DNA of 64,000 bases from Halochromatium salexigens (GCF_016653295.1 NZ_NHSF01000059.1:78162-142161); one strand, 5' to 3'. Shown: positions 49,429 through 62,458, counted from the first letter of the stretch. The notes: a model not told the origin generated them from the letters alone. Program-made: numbers and translations.

Positions 49429-50511
49429 ATGCTTTTGCTCCTGACCGATTGGCTCAGCCAGTACCAGAGCGGTTTCACCGTCTTTCGCTATCTGACGCTG
49501 CGCGCCATCCTCGGCGGGCTGACCGCGCTCGCCATCTCGCTGCTGATCGGACGACCGCTGATCCGCTGGCTGAGCGCCTACAAGGTCGGCCAGACCGTGC
49601 GCGACGACGGCCCCGAGACCCACTTCTCCAAGGCCGGCACGCCGACCATGGGCGGCACCCTGATCCTGGTGGCGATCGCGGTCAGCACCCTGCTGTGGGC
49701 AGATCTGCACAATCGTTTCGTCTGGGTCGTGCTCCTGACCACGCTCGCCTTCGGCGCCATCGGCCTGCTCGACGATTACCGCAAGCTCGTCCTGCGCGAC
49801 CCCAAGGGCCTGGCGGCGCGCTGGAAATACTTCTGGCAGACCGTCGCCGGCCTGGCCGCCGCGCTCTATCTCTATCTGAGCGCCACCACCGCCGGCGAGA
49901 CCGCGCTGCTGGTGCCCTATCTCAAAGAGGTCAGCTTCCAGCTCGGCCCGGTCTTCGTGCTCTTTGCTTATCTGGTGATCGTCGGCTCCAGCAACGCCGT
50001 GAACCTGACCGATGGGCTCGACGGGCTCGCCGTGCTGCCCTCGGTGATGGTCGCCGCCGGCCTCGGCATCATGGTCTACGCGGCCGGCAACATCGAGATC
50101 GCCGGCTATCTGAAGATCCCCTATGTGCCCAATGTCGGCGAGGTGGTGATCTTCTGCGGCGCCCTCGCCGGGGCCGGGCTCGGTTTCCTCTGGTTCAACA
50201 CCTATCCGGCCCAGGTCTTCATGGGCGATGTCGGCGCGCTGGCGCTCGGCGCCGCCTTGGGCGCCGTCGCCGTGGTCGCGAAGCAGGAGATCGTGCTCTT
50301 CATCATGGGCGGCATCTTCGTGCTCGAGACCCTGTCGGTGATGCTGCAGGTCGGCTCCTACAAGCTCACCGGTAAGCGCATCTTCCGCATGGCGCCGCTG
50401 CACCATCACTATGAACTCAAGGGCTGGCCGGAGCCGCGCGTCATCGTGCGTTTCTGGATCGTCACCGTGGTGCTGGTCCTGATCGGCTTGGCGAGCCTCA
50501 AGATCCGATGA
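49429..50511 (+). CDS. mraY: Phospho-MurNAc-pentapeptide transferase MraY
   Basis: 360 residues, ten membrane helices. [29 protein letters not shown] and [13 protein letters not shown] carry the catalytic aspartates. It makes lipid I on undecaprenyl phosphate. The stop overlaps murD. Confidence 0.96.
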   Translation: MLLLLTDWLSQYQSGFTVFRYLTLRAILGGLTALAISLLIGRPLIRWLSAYKVGQTVRDDGPETHFSKAGTPTMGGTLILVAIAVSTLLWADLHNRFVWVVLLTTLAFGAIGLLDDYRKLVLRDPKGLAARWKYFWQTVAGLAAALYLYLSATTAGETALLVPYLKEVSFQLGPVFVLFAYLVIVGSSNAVNLTDGLDGLAVLPSVMVAAGLGIMVYAAGNIEIAGYLKIPYVPNVGEVVIFCGALAGAGLGFLWFNTYPAQVFMGDVGALALGAALGAVAVVAKQEIVLFIMGGIFVLETLSVMLQVGSYKLTGKRIFRMAPLHHHYELKGWPEPRVIVRFWIVTVVLVLIGLASLKIR

Positions 50512-51923
50512 TGACGAACCGCGCGCACAAGATCGTGGTCCTCGGGCTGGGCCAGACCGGTCTCTCCTGCGCCCGCTGGCTGCAGGCGCGCGGCAGCGAG
50601 GTAGCCGTGCTCGACTCGCGCGCGTCACCGCCCGGGCTGGCACGACTGCAAGCGGAGCTGCCCGATGTCGCGGTCCTGCTCGGCGGCTTCGATGAGGCGG
50701 TCTTGCACGCTGCCGACGAGATCGTCGTCAGCCCTGGGGTGCCACTCGAGACGCCCGCGCTCCAGGCCGCGGCGGCGCAAGGCATCCCGATCATCGGGGA
50801 TATCGAGCTGTTCGCACGCGCCGTGACGGCACCGGTGATCGCGATCACCGGCTCCAACGGCAAGAGCACGGTGACCACCCTGGTCGGAGAGATGCTGCGC
50901 CAGGCCGGGTCGAAGGTCGCCGTCGGCGCCAACCTGGGCGTGCCGGCGCTGGATCTGCTCGGCGCCGAGGCCGATGGGTATGTGCTCGAACTCTCGAGCT
51001 TCCAGCTCGAAACGACCTCCTCGCTTCGGGTGCAGGCGGCAACGGTGCTGAATCTCTCCGCCGATCATCTGGATCGTTATACGAGCCTGGCCGACTATGG
51101 CGCCGCCAAGGCGCGCATCTTCGCGCACGCCGCGTGCGCCATCGTCAACCGCGATGACCCGGTTGCCGCGAAACTCGCCCAGGGCGTGACCGAGCAGATC
51201 GGGTTCTCGCTCTCGGCCCCTGCGGGCGAGGCCGACTATGGGCTCGTGATGCACGCGCGCGAGCCCTGGATCGCGCGCGGCACGCAGCCATTGATGCCCG
51301 CCGCCGCGCTGCCGGTCCCCGGTCGCCACAACCTGGCCAATGCCCTGGCTGCGCTGGCGCTCGCCGAGCGCGCCGGCATGGACCCCGAGAGCGGCTGCGA
51401 GGTCTTGCGCGAGTTCAAGGGCCTGCCGCACCGCGGCGAGGTGGTCGCCGAGCGAGGCGGCATCCGCTGGATCAACGATTCCAAGGGCACCAATCCCGGC
51501 GCCACGGTTGCCGCGCTTGCCGGGGTCGTCGCCGATGCCCCCCGCGCTGGCGTGGCGCCCGCTGACGCGACCGATTCCAGCGCGATCGCTCCCGTCGCCA
51601 CCGGGCACGCCCGCGCCGTGCTCATCGCCGGCGGCGATGGCAAGGGCGCCGATTTCTCGCCGCTCGCACCGGTGGTGCAACGCTGCGCCCGCGCCGTGGT
51701 GCTCATCGGCCGCGACGCGCCGCTACTCGAGCAAGCCCTGCGAGACACCGTGCCATTGGAGCATGCGGCGAACATGGCGGCGGCGGTACGACTGGCCGAT
51801 CGGCTCGCCGAGCCCGGCGATAGCGTGTTGCTCTCGCCTGCTTGCGCGAGCTTCGATCAATTCGACGACTATCAGCATCGCGGCCGCGCCTTCGCCGCCG
51901 CTGTCGCGGAGTTGCACGCATGA
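50508..51923 (+). CDS. murD: UDP-MurNAc-L-alanine--D-glutamate ligase
   Basis: 471 residues. N-terminal Rossmann [19 protein letters not shown] loop [13 protein letters not shown], central [10 protein letters not shown], and [17 protein letters not shown] variable Ala/Asp-rich loop ([16 protein letters not shown]) is inserted after the last motif. Four-base overlaps on both sides. Confidence 0.95.
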   Translation: MMTNRAHKIVVLGLGQTGLSCARWLQARGSEVAVLDSRASPPGLARLQAELPDVAVLLGGFDEAVLHAADEIVVSPGVPLETPALQAAAAQGIPIIGDIELFARAVTAPVIAITGSNGKSTVTTLVGEMLRQAGSKVAVGANLGVPALDLLGAEADGYVLELSSFQLETTSSLRVQAATVLNLSADHLDRYTSLADYGAAKARIFAHAACAIVNRDDPVAAKLAQGVTEQIGFSLSAPAGEADYGLVMHAREPWIARGTQPLMPAAALPVPGRHNLANALAALALAERAGMDPESGCEVLREFKGLPHRGEVVAERGGIRWINDSKGTNPGATVAALAGVVADAPRAGVAPADATDSSAIAPVATGHARAVLIAGGDGKGADFSPLAPVVQRCARAVVLIGRDAPLLEQALRDTVPLEHAANMAAAVRLADRLAEPGDSVLLSPACASFDQFDDYQHRGRAFAAAVAELHA

Positions 51924-53185
51924 GCCCGCCGCGCCCTGCTCCACGCTCACCGAGCGCCCGCCCGAGTGCCACCCCCAGGCGCGGCCGCCCGCGTCGGCGT
52001 GATCAGATCGATGCTCCCATCGATACGGCCTTGCTGGTCTGCGTGCTTGGTCTGCTCGGACTGGGGTTCGTCATGGTGGCCTCGGCCTCGCTGCCGATCG
52101 GTGCTCGCGATTATGCTGATCCCTTCTTCTTCGTGATTCGCCATGGTATCGCCCTTGCTCTCGCCGCGATCTGTGGTCTGCTCTGTTTCGCGATCCCGAT
52201 CCAGGTCTGGGAACGCTCCGGCATTTGGCTGATGCTCGTCGTCTGCGCTTTGCTGCTGCTCGTGCTCATCCCGGGCATCGGCCGCACCGTCAATGGTGCC
52301 ACGCGCTGGATTGCGCTCGGCGGCTTCAATCTGCAACCCTCCGAGCTGATCAAATTCACCTCGGTGGTCTATGTCTCGGGCTATCTGGTGCGACGCCAGC
52401 TCGAGGTCACCACCTCCCTGATCGGCTTCGCGCGGCCCATGGTCCTGATCGGCCTCGCCGCGAGCCTGATCATGGTGCAGCCCGACTTTGGCACCACCGC
52501 CGTCTTGCTCGCCACGGTGATGGCGTTGCTGCTGCTCGGGGGCGCTGCGCTTTGGCCGTTCGCGCTGCTGTTCAGCACGGTCGTCTCTGGCATGGCGCTG
52601 CTGATCTGGATCGAGCCCTACCGCCTCGAACGGGTGACCTCGTTCCTCAAGCCCTTCGATGACCCGTTCAACACCGGCTATCAGCTCAGCCATGCACTGA
52701 TCGCGATGGGGCGCGGGGAGTGGCTCGGCGTCGGCCTCGGTAACGGCATCCAGAAGCAGTTCTATCTGCCCGAGGCGCATACCGACTTCCTGCTCGCGGT
52801 CATCGGCGAGGAACTCGGCATGCTCGGCGTGCTCGCGATCATCCTGACCTTTGCGTTCATCACCTGGCGCGCCTTCGCGATCGGCGCGCGCGCCCATGCC
52901 CTCGGTGCCTTTTTCTCGGCCTATGCTGCGCATGGCTTGGGTCTGGTGCTCGGCATGCAGGCGTTCATCAGCGTCGGGGTGAATACCGGCCTGTTGCCGA
53001 CCAAGGGCCTGCCGCTGCCCTTCATCAGCTACGGCAGCAATGCGCTGATCGTCTCGGTGATGATCGCCGCGCTGCTGTTGCGCATCGACTTCGAGCTGCG
53101 CCGCAAGGAAGGTGCGCCACTGCCCGCGGCCGGTGTCGCCCGCAGCATGCGCAGGCCTGGGAGACTCCGATGGCACCGCGCATAG
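51920..53185 (+). CDS. ftsW: Septal peptidoglycan glycosyltransferase FtsW
   Basis: 421 residues from [11 protein letters not shown]. An Arg/Pro-rich cytoplasmic tail precedes ten helices. VQPDFGTTAVLL and NTGLLPTKGLPLPFISYG are SEDS hallmarks with the catalytic Asp. It polymerises septal glycan with FtsI. It overlaps murG by 16 bp. Confidence 0.95.
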   Translation: MSPPRPAPRSPSARPSATPRRGRPRRRDQIDAPIDTALLVCVLGLLGLGFVMVASASLPIGARDYADPFFFVIRHGIALALAAICGLLCFAIPIQVWERSGIWLMLVVCALLLLVLIPGIGRTVNGATRWIALGGFNLQPSELIKFTSVVYVSGYLVRRQLEVTTSLIGFARPMVLIGLAASLIMVQPDFGTTAVLLATVMALLLLGGAALWPFALLFSTVVSGMALLIWIEPYRLERVTSFLKPFDDPFNTGYQLSHALIAMGRGEWLGVGLGNGIQKQFYLPEAHTDFLLAVIGEELGMLGVLAIILTFAFITWRAFAIGARAHALGAFFSAYAAHGLGLVLGMQAFISVGVNTGLLPTKGLPLPFISYGSNALIVSVMIAALLLRIDFELRRKEGAPLPAAGVARSMRRPGRLRWHRA

Positions 53186-54246
53186 TCATCATGGCCGGGG
53201 GAACCGGCGGACATGTGTTCCCGGCGCTCGCCGTCGCCGAGGTGCTGCGCGCGCGCGGGGCCGAGGTGTGCTGGCTCGGCACCCAGGCCGGCATCGAGGC
53301 GCGGCTGGTGCCGGCGCAGGGTTTCGAGATCGACTGGCTCGCGATCACCGGTCTCCGTGGCAAGGGGCTGCGCACCCGGCTCGCCGCGCCGCTGCGGCTG
53401 GCGCTGGCATTGCGCGAGGCCGGGCGCATCCTCGAGCGGCGCGATCCGCACGCCGTGCTCGGCATGGGCGGTTTCGTCTCCGGGCCAGGCGGCATCATGG
53501 CGCGGCTGCAGCGACGGCCATTGCTGATCCAGGAGCAGAACAGCGTGCCGGGCCTGACCAATCAATGGCTGGCGCGGGTCGCCGATCGGGTGTTCGAGGC
53601 TTTCCCCGACAGCTTCCCGGCCGCGCGCCGGGCGATCACCACCGGCAACCCGGTGCGCGCCGAAATCGCCGCGCTGCCAGCGCCCGGCGAGCGGCTTGCC
53701 GGGCGCAGTGGCGCCGCGCGGCTGCTGGTGCTCGGCGGCTCGCTCGGTGCCCAGGCGCTGAACGAAACGCTGGCGCGCGCGCTGGCCGAACTGCCACCCG
53801 CGTTGCGTCCAACGGTGCGCCACCAAGCCGGCGAGCGCACCCTGGCACTGGCCCGCCAGGCCTACGCCGAGGCCGGCATCGAGGCCGAGGTCAGCGCCTT
53901 CATCGCCGACATGGCCGCCGCCTATGCCTGGGCCGATCTGGTGGTCTGTCGCAGCGGCGCGCTGACCGTCGCCGAACTGGCGGCGGCCGGCTTGCCGGCC
54001 ATCCTGGTGCCCTATCCGCACGCGGTCGATGACCATCAGGTCGGCAACGCGCGCTGGCTCAGCGAGGCCGGCGCCGCGCGGCTGCTCCTACAACGCGAGA
54101 TGAGCGTTGAGCGTCTCGCGAGCCTGCTGCGCGAACTGCTCGCCGATCCCGCGCAACGGCTGCGCATGGCCGAGGCCGCGCGCGCCAAGGCCCAGCCAGA
54201 TGCGCAAGCGCGCATCGCCGACACCTGTCTGGAGCTGGCGCGATGA
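53170..54246 (+). CDS. murG: UDP-GlcNAc transferase MurG
   Basis: 358 residues. [18 protein letters not shown] is the lipid I-binding loop; [12 protein letters not shown] and [17 protein letters not shown] bind UDP-GlcNAc. It converts lipid I to lipid II at the membrane. The stop overlaps murC. Confidence 0.96.
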   Translation: MAPRIVIMAGGTGGHVFPALAVAEVLRARGAEVCWLGTQAGIEARLVPAQGFEIDWLAITGLRGKGLRTRLAAPLRLALALREAGRILERRDPHAVLGMGGFVSGPGGIMARLQRRPLLIQEQNSVPGLTNQWLARVADRVFEAFPDSFPAARRAITTGNPVRAEIAALPAPGERLAGRSGAARLLVLGGSLGAQALNETLARALAELPPALRPTVRHQAGERTLALARQAYAEAGIEAEVSAFIADMAAAYAWADLVVCRSGALTVAELAAAGLPAILVPYPHAVDDHQVGNARWLSEAGAARLLLQREMSVERLASLLRELLADPAQRLRMAEAARAKAQPDAQARIADTCLELAR

Positions 54247-55676
54247 ATGCCGCCCATCGCATCCACAGCGCGGCCAACATGGGTCGCATGCGCCGGCTGC
54301 ACTTCATCGGCATCGGCGGCGCCGGCATGAGCGGCATCGCCGAGTTGATGGCCAACCTGGGCTATGAGGTGCAGGGCTCCGACCAGCGCGAGAACGAGGT
54401 CGTGCGCAGGCTCCGTGGACTCGGCGTGCACTGCTTCATCGGCCACCGCGCCGAGCAGGTGCACGAGGTCGATGCCGTCGTCGTCTCGACCGCGATCGAT
54501 GAGGCCAATCCCGAGATCCAGGCCGCGCGCGCCGCGCGCATCCCGGTGGTGCGCCGTGCCGAGATGCTGGCCGAGCTGATGCGCTTCCACTACGGCGTGG
54601 CCGTCGCCGGCACCCACGGCAAGACCACCACCACGAGCCTGATCGCCAGCGTGCTGGCCGAGGCCAATCTGGACCCGACCTTCGTCATCGGCGGTCTGCT
54701 CAACAGCGCCGGGGCCAATGCGCGCCTTGGCAGCAGCAAATATCTGATCGCCGAGGCCGACGAGAGCGACGCCTCCTTCCTCTATCTGCAGCCGATGCTG
54801 GCGGTGGTCACCAACATCGATGCCGACCACATGGGCACCTACGACAACGACTTCGATCGCTTGCGCGGGACGTTCAAGGAATTCATCCATCACCTGCCCT
54901 TCTATGGGCTGGCGGTGCTCTGCGTCGATGATCCCGAGGTCGCGGCGCTGATCCCGTCGATCTCGCGTCCGGTGCGCACCTATGGCACCACCCCGGAGGC
55001 CGATGTGCGCGCGCTCGATCTGCGCCAGCAGGGGCCGCGGATGCATTTCGAGGTACGGCACACGGAGGCCGAGGAGCCGTTCCCGGTCACGCTCAATCTG
55101 CCCGGCCGGCACAATGTCCTGAACGCACTTGCGGCGATCGCCATCGCGCTCGAGCTGGGCATCGAGGAGCGCGCGATTCAGCAGGCGCTGAGCACCTTCG
55201 CCGGCATCGGTCGGCGTTTCGTGGTCAGCGACTGCACGCTCTCGGATGGGCGCGCGGTGACGCTGATCGACGATTACGGCCATCATCCCCGCGAACTCGC
55301 GGCGACCATCGAGGCGGCTCGGGGCGGTTGGCCCGGCCAGCGCCTGGTGCTGGTGTTCCAGCCGCATCGCTATTCGCGCACCCAGGAGCAGTTCGAGGAC
55401 TTCGTGCAGGTGCTCTCCGAGGTCGATCAGCTGCTGCTGTGCGAGGTCTACCCGGCCGGCGAGCCGTCGATCCCCGGTGCCGACGGGCGCAGCCTGAGTC
55501 GGGCGATGCGCTCCCGGGGTCAGGTCGAGCCAGTGTTCGCCCAGGAGCTGAGTGAAGTCCCAGCCCTGCTCGAGAGCCTGCTCGAACCTGGCGACCTGCT
55601 CCTGATCTCCGGCGCCGGCGACATCGGCCAACTCGCGGCGCGTCTGCCGGGTCTGCTCGGGGAGGCGCGGACATGA
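54243..55676 (+). CDS. murC: UDP-MurNAc--L-alanine ligase
   Basis: 477 residues. [16 protein letters not shown] at the N-terminus, ATP loop [15 protein letters not shown], then [14 protein letters not shown]. It adds L-Ala, the first peptide residue. ATGA overlaps on both sides. Confidence 0.96.
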   Translation: MNAAHRIHSAANMGRMRRLHFIGIGGAGMSGIAELMANLGYEVQGSDQRENEVVRRLRGLGVHCFIGHRAEQVHEVDAVVVSTAIDEANPEIQAARAARIPVVRRAEMLAELMRFHYGVAVAGTHGKTTTTSLIASVLAEANLDPTFVIGGLLNSAGANARLGSSKYLIAEADESDASFLYLQPMLAVVTNIDADHMGTYDNDFDRLRGTFKEFIHHLPFYGLAVLCVDDPEVAALIPSISRPVRTYGTTPEADVRALDLRQQGPRMHFEVRHTEAEEPFPVTLNLPGRHNVLNALAAIAIALELGIEERAIQQALSTFAGIGRRFVVSDCTLSDGRAVTLIDDYGHHPRELAATIEAARGGWPGQRLVLVFQPHRYSRTQEQFEDFVQVLSEVDQLLLCEVYPAGEPSIPGADGRSLSRAMRSRGQVEPVFAQELSEVPALLESLLEPGDLLLISGAGDIGQLAARLPGLLGEART

Positions 55677-56637
55677 GGACGCGCACCGCGGACATGAGTA
55701 CGAGCACGGGGACGGGCACAAGCAGCCTGCGTGGAACCCTGCTCCTGGACGAGCCTCTCGGCCGCTACACCAGTTGGCGCGTCGGCGGGCCGGCCAAGCG
55801 GCTCTATCGACCGGCCGATCAACAGGATCTCGCCTGCTTCCTCGCTGGGCTCGAGGCCGATGAGCCGCTGTTCTGGCTCGGGCTCGGCAGCAATCTGCTG
55901 ATCAGCGATACCGGTTTCCCCGGCACCCTGATTCATACCCAAGGCTGCCTGAACACCATCACCGCGCACTCCGACACCCAGCATTCCGAAACCCGGGGTT
56001 CCGGCGAGGCTGCCGCAACCACGCTTCGGGTCGAGGCCGGCGCCAGTTGCGCCAAGCTCGCCCGCTTCGCCAGCCGTCTGGGGCTGGTCGGTGCCGAGTT
56101 CCTGGCCGGGATTCCCGGCACCCTGGGCGGCGCCCTGGCCATGAACGCCGGTGCCTGGGGCGGCGAGACCTGGCCCTTAGTCGAGCGCGTGCGCACCATC
56201 GATCGTGAGGGCCAAATCCGTGAACGCGCGCGCAGCGCCTTCCGCGCCGGGTATCGACAGGTGACGGGGCCGGAGGGCGAATGGTTCTTGAGCGCCGATC
56301 TGGTCCTCGCGCCCGGCGACAGCGAGGCCGCGCAAGCCCGCATCCGCACGCTGCTGGACCAACGCGCGGCCACGCAACCGATCGGCCTGCCGAGCTGCGG
56401 CTCGGTGTTCCGCAATCCCCCCGGGGACCACGCCGCGCGCTTGATCGAGGCCGCCGGTCTCAAGGGCCGCCGTCTCGGCGGCGCCGAGGTCTCGCCCAAG
56501 CATGCCAATTTCATCATCAACCTCGGAGAGGCCACCGCCCGCGAGATCGCCGCCTTGATCGACCTGGTCCAGGACGCGGTCGAGCGCCACAGCGGCATCC
56601 GTCTCCAGCCCGAGGTTCGCCGCCTGGGGGCATTTTC

Positions 56638-56641
<4 letters not shown>
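55673..56641 (+). CDS. murB: UDP-N-acetylenolpyruvoylglucosamine reductase
   Basis: 322 residues. FAD-binding [27 protein letters not shown] and [20 protein letters not shown]; catalytic Ser in [10 protein letters not shown] and Glu in QPEVRRLG. A polar insert ([14 protein letters not shown]) is lineage-like low complexity. It starts with ATGA overlap to murC and overlaps ddlB. Confidence 0.94.
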
Positions 56642-57593
<952 letters not shown>

Positions 57594-57597
<4 letters not shown>

Positions 57598-58343
57598 TGA
57601 CCGAGACCACCCGGTTGACCCTGCTCGTGCGCCTATCGAGCGCCCTGTTGCTTATCGGGGCCCTGATCGGCGCCGGCTGGATTGCGCTACAGTGGGAGCC
57701 GGTGCTGCTGCCGGTGCGCGTGGTCAGCATCGAGGGTGAGATGCACGGGCTCTCGCGCGATGAGTTGCAGCAGACCATCGGCGCCGAGATCAGCGGCGGC
57801 ATCCTGACGCAAGACCTGACCACCTTGCGCACGCGCGTGCAGCGTCTACCCTGGGTCGAGCGGGCCACGGTGCGCCGCATCTGGCCCGATCGCATCCAGC
57901 TCACCGTGCACGAGCACACCGCCATCGCGCGCTGGAACGACAACGGCCTGGTCACCGAGCGCGGCGTCGTGTTTCGCCCAAACGACGCCCGGCTTCCGGC
58001 CGGGCTCGCCCGCCTCGGTGCCGCCGACGATACGCACGCCCCCGAGGTGGTCGCGCGCTTTCGCGACTGGGGCGCGCGTTTGCTCGCGCTCGGGCTGATC
58101 GTCGATGGGGTGCGCCGCGACGCGCGCGGCGACTGGTCGATCGAATTGCTCGGCGGCACCCAGGTCCTGCTCGGCACCGATGATGTCGAGCGCCGCCTGC
58201 AGCGCTTGGTCGCCGCTTATGGCGAGATCGAGGCCATTGGCATCCCCACCCGGCTCGATCTGCGCTACAGCAATGGGCTCGCCGTGCGCTGGCTGCCGGC
58301 CGGACGCAGCGGTGGTGGCCCTAAGCGCATCGCCGCTCACTGA
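57594..58343 (+). CDS. ftsQ: Cell division protein FtsQ
   Basis: 249 residues from MMTETTRLTLL, chosen for the ATGA overlap with ddlB and AGAGG upstream (ATG at 57588 also possible). A membrane helix is followed by a POTRA domain (VRVVSIEGEMHGLSRDELQ) and an FtsQ domain (LPWVERATVRRIWPDRIQL). It scaffolds FtsL and FtsB. Confidence 0.93.
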
Positions 58344-58366
58344 CTTTCTATTCGGAGCGCAACTGC

Positions 58367-59587
58367 ATGGCAAGACGCAGTGAAAAAAACCTCGTCGTCG
58401 GACTCGACATCGGCACCTCGAAGGTGGCCGCCCTGGTCGGCGAGATCAAGGCCGATGACACCATCGAGGTCATCGGGGTCGGCACCCACCCCTCACACGG
58501 GCTGAAAAAGGGCGTGGTGGTGGATATCGAGTCCACCGTGCAATCGATCCAGCGCGCGGTCGAGGAGGCCGAGCTGATGGCCGGCTGCGAGATCCATTCG
58601 GTGCACGCCGGCATCGGCGGCAGCCACGTCCGCAGCCGCAACAGCGACGGCGTCACCGCGATCAAGGACCACGAGGTCAGCCAGAGCGATGTCGATCGCG
58701 TCATCGACGCGGCGCGCGCCGTGGCCATCCCGGCCGATCAGAAGATCCTGCACATCCTGCCGCAGGAGTTCATCATCGACGATCAGGATGGCATCCGCGA
58801 GGCCATCGGCATGTGTGGCGTGCGCCTCGAGGCGCGCGTGCACATGGTCACCGGAGCGGTCAGCGCCGCCCAGAACGTCGTTAAGTGCGTTCGCCGCTGC
58901 GGTCTCGAGGTCGATAACCTGGTGATCGGTCAGCTCAGCTCATCGCTCGCGGTGCTCAAGGAGGATGAAAAGGAACTCGGTGTGTGCCTGGTCGATATCG
59001 GCGGTGGCACCACTGACTTGGCCGTGTTTACCGATGGCGCCATCCGCCATATCGCGGTGATCCCGATCGCTGGCGATCAGGTCACCAACGATATCGCCGT
59101 CGCCTTGCGCACACCGACCCAGCACGCGGAGACGATTAAGATCGAGCATGGCTGCGCGCTCTCCTCGAAAGGCGGACAGGAGACCATCGAGGTGCCGAGC
59201 ATCGGTGAACGGCCACCTCGGCAGTTGTCGCGCCAGACACTCGCCGAGGTCATTGAGCCCCGCTATGAAGAGCTACTTAATCTGCTCCAGGGCGAACTCA
59301 GGCGCAGCGGCTTCGAAGAGCTGATCGCCGGCGGCGTTGTGCTTACCGGCGGCAGCGCGAAGATGGAAGGCATCGTGGAACTGGCCGAGGAGGTCTTCCA
59401 CATGCCGGTAAGAGTCGGACTTCCCCAGTCGGTCACGGGAATGGAAGACAGCATCGCCGATCCGGTCTACGCGGCCGGCGTCGGGCTGCTCATCTATGCC
59501 AAGCAGCATCGCTTCTCGAGTGCTGCGGATCGCCAGAGCGCGGGCGTTTGGGGACGCCTGCGTCACTGGTTAAGCGGCAATTTTTAA
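58367..59587 (+). CDS. ftsA: Cell division protein FtsA
   Basis: 406 residues. Actin-like ATPase: VVGLDIGTSKVAALVGE, CLVDIGGGTTDLAVF, GGVVLTGGSAKMEG. The C-terminal amphipathic helix (WGRLRHWLSGNF) tethers FtsZ to the membrane. Confidence 0.96.
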   Translation: MARRSEKNLVVGLDIGTSKVAALVGEIKADDTIEVIGVGTHPSHGLKKGVVVDIESTVQSIQRAVEEAELMAGCEIHSVHAGIGGSHVRSRNSDGVTAIKDHEVSQSDVDRVIDAARAVAIPADQKILHILPQEFIIDDQDGIREAIGMCGVRLEARVHMVTGAVSAAQNVVKCVRRCGLEVDNLVIGQLSSSLAVLKEDEKELGVCLVDIGGGTTDLAVFTDGAIRHIAVIPIAGDQVTNDIAVALRTPTQHAETIKIEHGCALSSKGGQETIEVPSIGERPPRQLSRQTLAEVIEPRYEELLNLLQGELRRSGFEELIAGGVVLTGGSAKMEGIVELAEEVFHMPVRVGLPQSVTGMEDSIADPVYAAGVGLLIYAKQHRFSSAADRQSAGVWGRLRHWLSGNF

Positions 59588-59677
59588 CGATGATCATCGG
59601 GCGAGACCATCCCTGCGGCCCGAGGGGACAATGGGCAACGCAGTCGATTACAACAGTGATTTCGCGAGGTAACTGAT

Positions 59678-60841
59678 ATGAGCTTCGAGCTAATGGACAC
59701 CCAAACGCAAAACGCCGTGATCAAGGTCATCGGTGTCGGTGGTGGCGGCGGTAATGCCGTCAACCACATGGCGGCGGCCAACATCGAGGGCGTGGAGTTC
59801 ATCTGCACCAATACCGATGCGCAGGCGTTGGAGAATGTCGCCATCAAGACCATCCTGCAGTTGGGCGCGGGCATCACCAAGGGGCTGGGCGCCGGTGCCG
59901 ATCCCGACGTCGGCCGGCGCGCGGCGGAGGAAGATCGCGATCGCATCAAGGATGTGCTCGATGGCGCCGACATGGTCTTCATCACCGCCGGCATGGGCGG
60001 TGGCACCGGCACCGGCGCCGCGCCGATCGTCGCCTCGGTGGCGCGCGAACTCGGCATCCTGACCGTGGCCGTGGTCAGCAAGCCGTTCGTGTTCGAGGGC
60101 GGCAAGCGCGCCAAGGTCGCCACCGACGGCATCCTCGAGCTGGAAAAGCACGTCGACTCCCTGATCACCATCCCCAACGACAAGCTGCTCGCGGTGCTCG
60201 GCAAGCAAATGACCCTGCTCGATGCCTTCAGCGCCGCCAATGATGTGCTACTGAACGCCACCCAAGGCATCGCCGAGTTGATCACCCGTCCGGGTCTGAT
60301 CAATGTCGACTTCGCCGATGTCAAGACCGTGATGTCCGGCATGGGCGTCTCGATGATGGGCACCGGCTCGGCGACCGGCGAGAACCGCGCGCGCGAGGCC
60401 GCCGAGAAGGCCATCAACAGCCCGTTGCTGGAGGACATCGATCTCGCCGGTGCCAATGGCATCCTGGTCAATATCACCGCCGGCATGACGCTGACCATCG
60501 GTGAATTCGACGAGGTCGGCAACACGGTGCGGGACTTCGCCGATGACAACGCGACCGTGGTGGTCGGCACCGTCATCGATCCGGAGCTGGAAGAAGAGCT
60601 GCGCGTCACCGTGGTCGCCACCGGGCTCGGCGATCGCAAGGCCGAGCGCCTCGCCGCCCGGGGCGGCGAGCCGAAGATGCGCTTGGTCGAGAACGAGCGC
60701 GACAGCACGGCGCCGGATTATCGGGATATGGACCAGCCCGCCTATATCCGCAACAAACGAGCCGCAGGCGGCGGTGAGGCCACCGCAACCGACCTCGACT
60801 ATCTCGATATCCCGGCTTTCCTGCGCCGGCAAGCGGATTGA
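59678..60841 (+). CDS. ftsZ: Cell division GTPase FtsZ
   Basis: 387 residues. KVIGVGGGGGNAVNHM and the tubulin signature GGGTGTGAAPIV; the C-terminal peptide DYLDIPAFLRRQAD binds FtsA and ZipA. GAGGT lies 9 bases upstream. The 90-bp ftsA-ftsZ gap shows no obvious second promoter. Confidence 0.97.
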   Translation: MSFELMDTQTQNAVIKVIGVGGGGGNAVNHMAAANIEGVEFICTNTDAQALENVAIKTILQLGAGITKGLGAGADPDVGRRAAEEDRDRIKDVLDGADMVFITAGMGGGTGTGAAPIVASVARELGILTVAVVSKPFVFEGGKRAKVATDGILELEKHVDSLITIPNDKLLAVLGKQMTLLDAFSAANDVLLNATQGIAELITRPGLINVDFADVKTVMSGMGVSMMGTGSATGENRAREAAEKAINSPLLEDIDLAGANGILVNITAGMTLTIGEFDEVGNTVRDFADDNATVVVGTVIDPELEEELRVTVVATGLGDRKAERLAARGGEPKMRLVENERDSTAPDYRDMDQPAYIRNKRAAGGGEATATDLDYLDIPAFLRRQAD

Positions 60842-60909
60842 TCGCGGGCAACCCCCTAATGCAACTTATTGGCGCTGAGTCACACATCTCTCGCGATACG
60901 ATTCAGCGC

Positions 60910-60938
60910 TTGATAAAAATTCGGGAAAACCCTAACAT
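60910..60938 (+). promoter_or_regulatory. Sigma70 promoter of lpxC
   Basis: TTGATA (60910-60915), 17-bp spacer, TAACAT (60933-60938), about 130 bp before the lpxC start. It suggests lpxC has its own promoter separate from the dcw transcript. Confidence 0.6.
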
Positions 60939-61065
60939 TCACGTTCTGTGAAAGCCGCGCCATGCTGAAGCCCATGGATGGGCACAGCCGGCATGCCCTA
61001 ACCAAGATCCCAAGACGCGGTCCAGTGCCAGGGTGCCGGTCACCGCAACGCTCGGAGGAGCGCTC

Positions 61066-61977
61066 ATGATCCGCCAACGAACACTCAAGAATGTGATTCG
61101 GGCGACCGGCGTCGGTTTACACACCGGCGAGAAGGTCTATCTCACGCTCCGCCCGGCGGCGGCGGATACCGGTATCGTCTTTCGCCGCACCGATCTCGAT
61201 CCAATCGTCGATCTTCGGACCAACCCACTGAATGTCGGCGACACGCGGCTCTCGACCACCCTGTGCAATGGCGACATTCGGGTCTCCACGGTCGAGCATC
61301 TGCTTTCGGCCTTCGCCGGCCTTGGGATCGACAATGCCTTTGTCGATCTGAGCGCGGCCGAGGTGCCGATCATGGATGGCAGCGCGGCGCCCTTCGTGTT
61401 CTTGCTCCAGTCCGCCGGCATCGAAGAGCAGAACCGTCCACGCCGCTTCATTGCGATCAAGAAACCCATCGTGGTCGAGGATGGCGATAAATATGCGCGC
61501 TTCGATCCCTGGGAGGGCTTCAAGGTCGAGTTCTCGATCGACTTCGACCACCCCGTGTTCGCATCGCGACTGCAAACGGCCACAATCGATTTTTCCACGA
61601 CCTCGTTCGTCAAGGAAATCAGTCGCGCACGCACTTTTGGATTCTTGCGCGATATCGAGGCCTTGCAACAGCAAAACCTAGCACTCGGCGGCAGCTTGGA
61701 TAATGCCGTTGTGGTGGATGATTTCCGCGTGCTGAACGAAGGCGGTCTCCGCTACGAGGACGAATTCGTCAAGCACAAGATCCTAGATGCGATTGGCGAC
61801 CTCTATTTGCTCGGGCATCCGCTGATCGGCGCGTTCCACGGCCACAAATCTGGCCACGCCTTAAACAATCGTCTGCTACGCGCCCTGCTCGCTGATCAAG
61901 CGGCCTGGGAAGAGGTCACCTTCGAGGATGATTTGGAATTCCCCATTCGCTACGGGCAGCCGATCACGGCGAATTAA
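61066..61977 (+). CDS. lpxC: UDP-3-O-acyl-N-acetylglucosamine deacetylase
   Basis: 303 residues from [14 protein letters not shown], with GGAGGA upstream; a GTG start 11 codons earlier is possible. Zinc ligands in [12 protein letters not shown] and [31 protein letters not shown] carries the catalytic His. First committed step of lipid A synthesis. Confidence 0.96.
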   Translation: MIRQRTLKNVIRATGVGLHTGEKVYLTLRPAAADTGIVFRRTDLDPIVDLRTNPLNVGDTRLSTTLCNGDIRVSTVEHLLSAFAGLGIDNAFVDLSAAEVPIMDGSAAPFVFLLQSAGIEEQNRPRRFIAIKKPIVVEDGDKYARFDPWEGFKVEFSIDFDHPVFASRLQTATIDFSTTSFVKEISRARTFGFLRDIEALQQQNLALGGSLDNAVVVDDFRVLNEGGLRYEDEFVKHKILDAIGDLYLLGHPLIGAFHGHKSGHALNNRLLRALLADQAAWEEVTFEDDLEFPIRYGQPITAN

Positions 61978-62011
61978 TCAAGACTATGCTCGCTTGCAAA
62001 CGCTTGGCCGT

Positions 62012-62458
62012 TTAGAATGGGGCCCGCTCTAGGGTTCGCGCTAGGCGTTCGAGCGCCAATGACAGTTCAGAACGCCCAGCCTCGTTGCGATCTGAGCCGT
62101 TACCCACGCACTCAGCCGGTGGGCTAGAGTCTGGCGGCGGATGCCGAGGCATGGACAGTGCCACCTGCGGCGAGACGCGCACCCGACAGGTCTCGACTTC
62201 AATGCCAGCGGGGGCAAGGCTGGCAATCAGCTCAGAACAAAGAAACCGAACACGGTCAACCCAGACGGGGGAATCAACAAACAGCGTCAGTTCACCCGCC
62301 AGCAGTGAGGCCTGACGGCAATGCATTGCACTGTCTGCGGGTAAGTGTCCGCGAATCTCATACAGTAGCCGCTCGCGCCGCTCAATCTCATCGAGCAAGG
62401 CCGCGACAGGTTTGCTTGCGCGTAAATGACGACGAACATGGGATGTCGGCTTGGGCAT
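62012..62458 (-). CDS. dciA: DciA-type DUF721 protein
   Basis: 148 residues. HCRQASLLAGELTLFVDSPV then WVDRVRFLCSELI is the DUF721 domain. DciA assists loading of the replicative helicase DnaB in bacteria lacking DnaC. The position between lpxC and secA, on the opposite strand, is conserved in gammaproteobacteria. A disordered polar tail follows. Confidence 0.82.
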   Translation of the reverse strand: MPKPTSHVRRHLRASKPVAALLDEIERRERLLYEIRGHLPADSAMHCRQASLLAGELTLFVDSPVWVDRVRFLCSELIASLAPAGIEVETCRVRVSPQVALSMPRHPPPDSSPPAECVGNGSDRNEAGRSELSLALERLARTLERAPF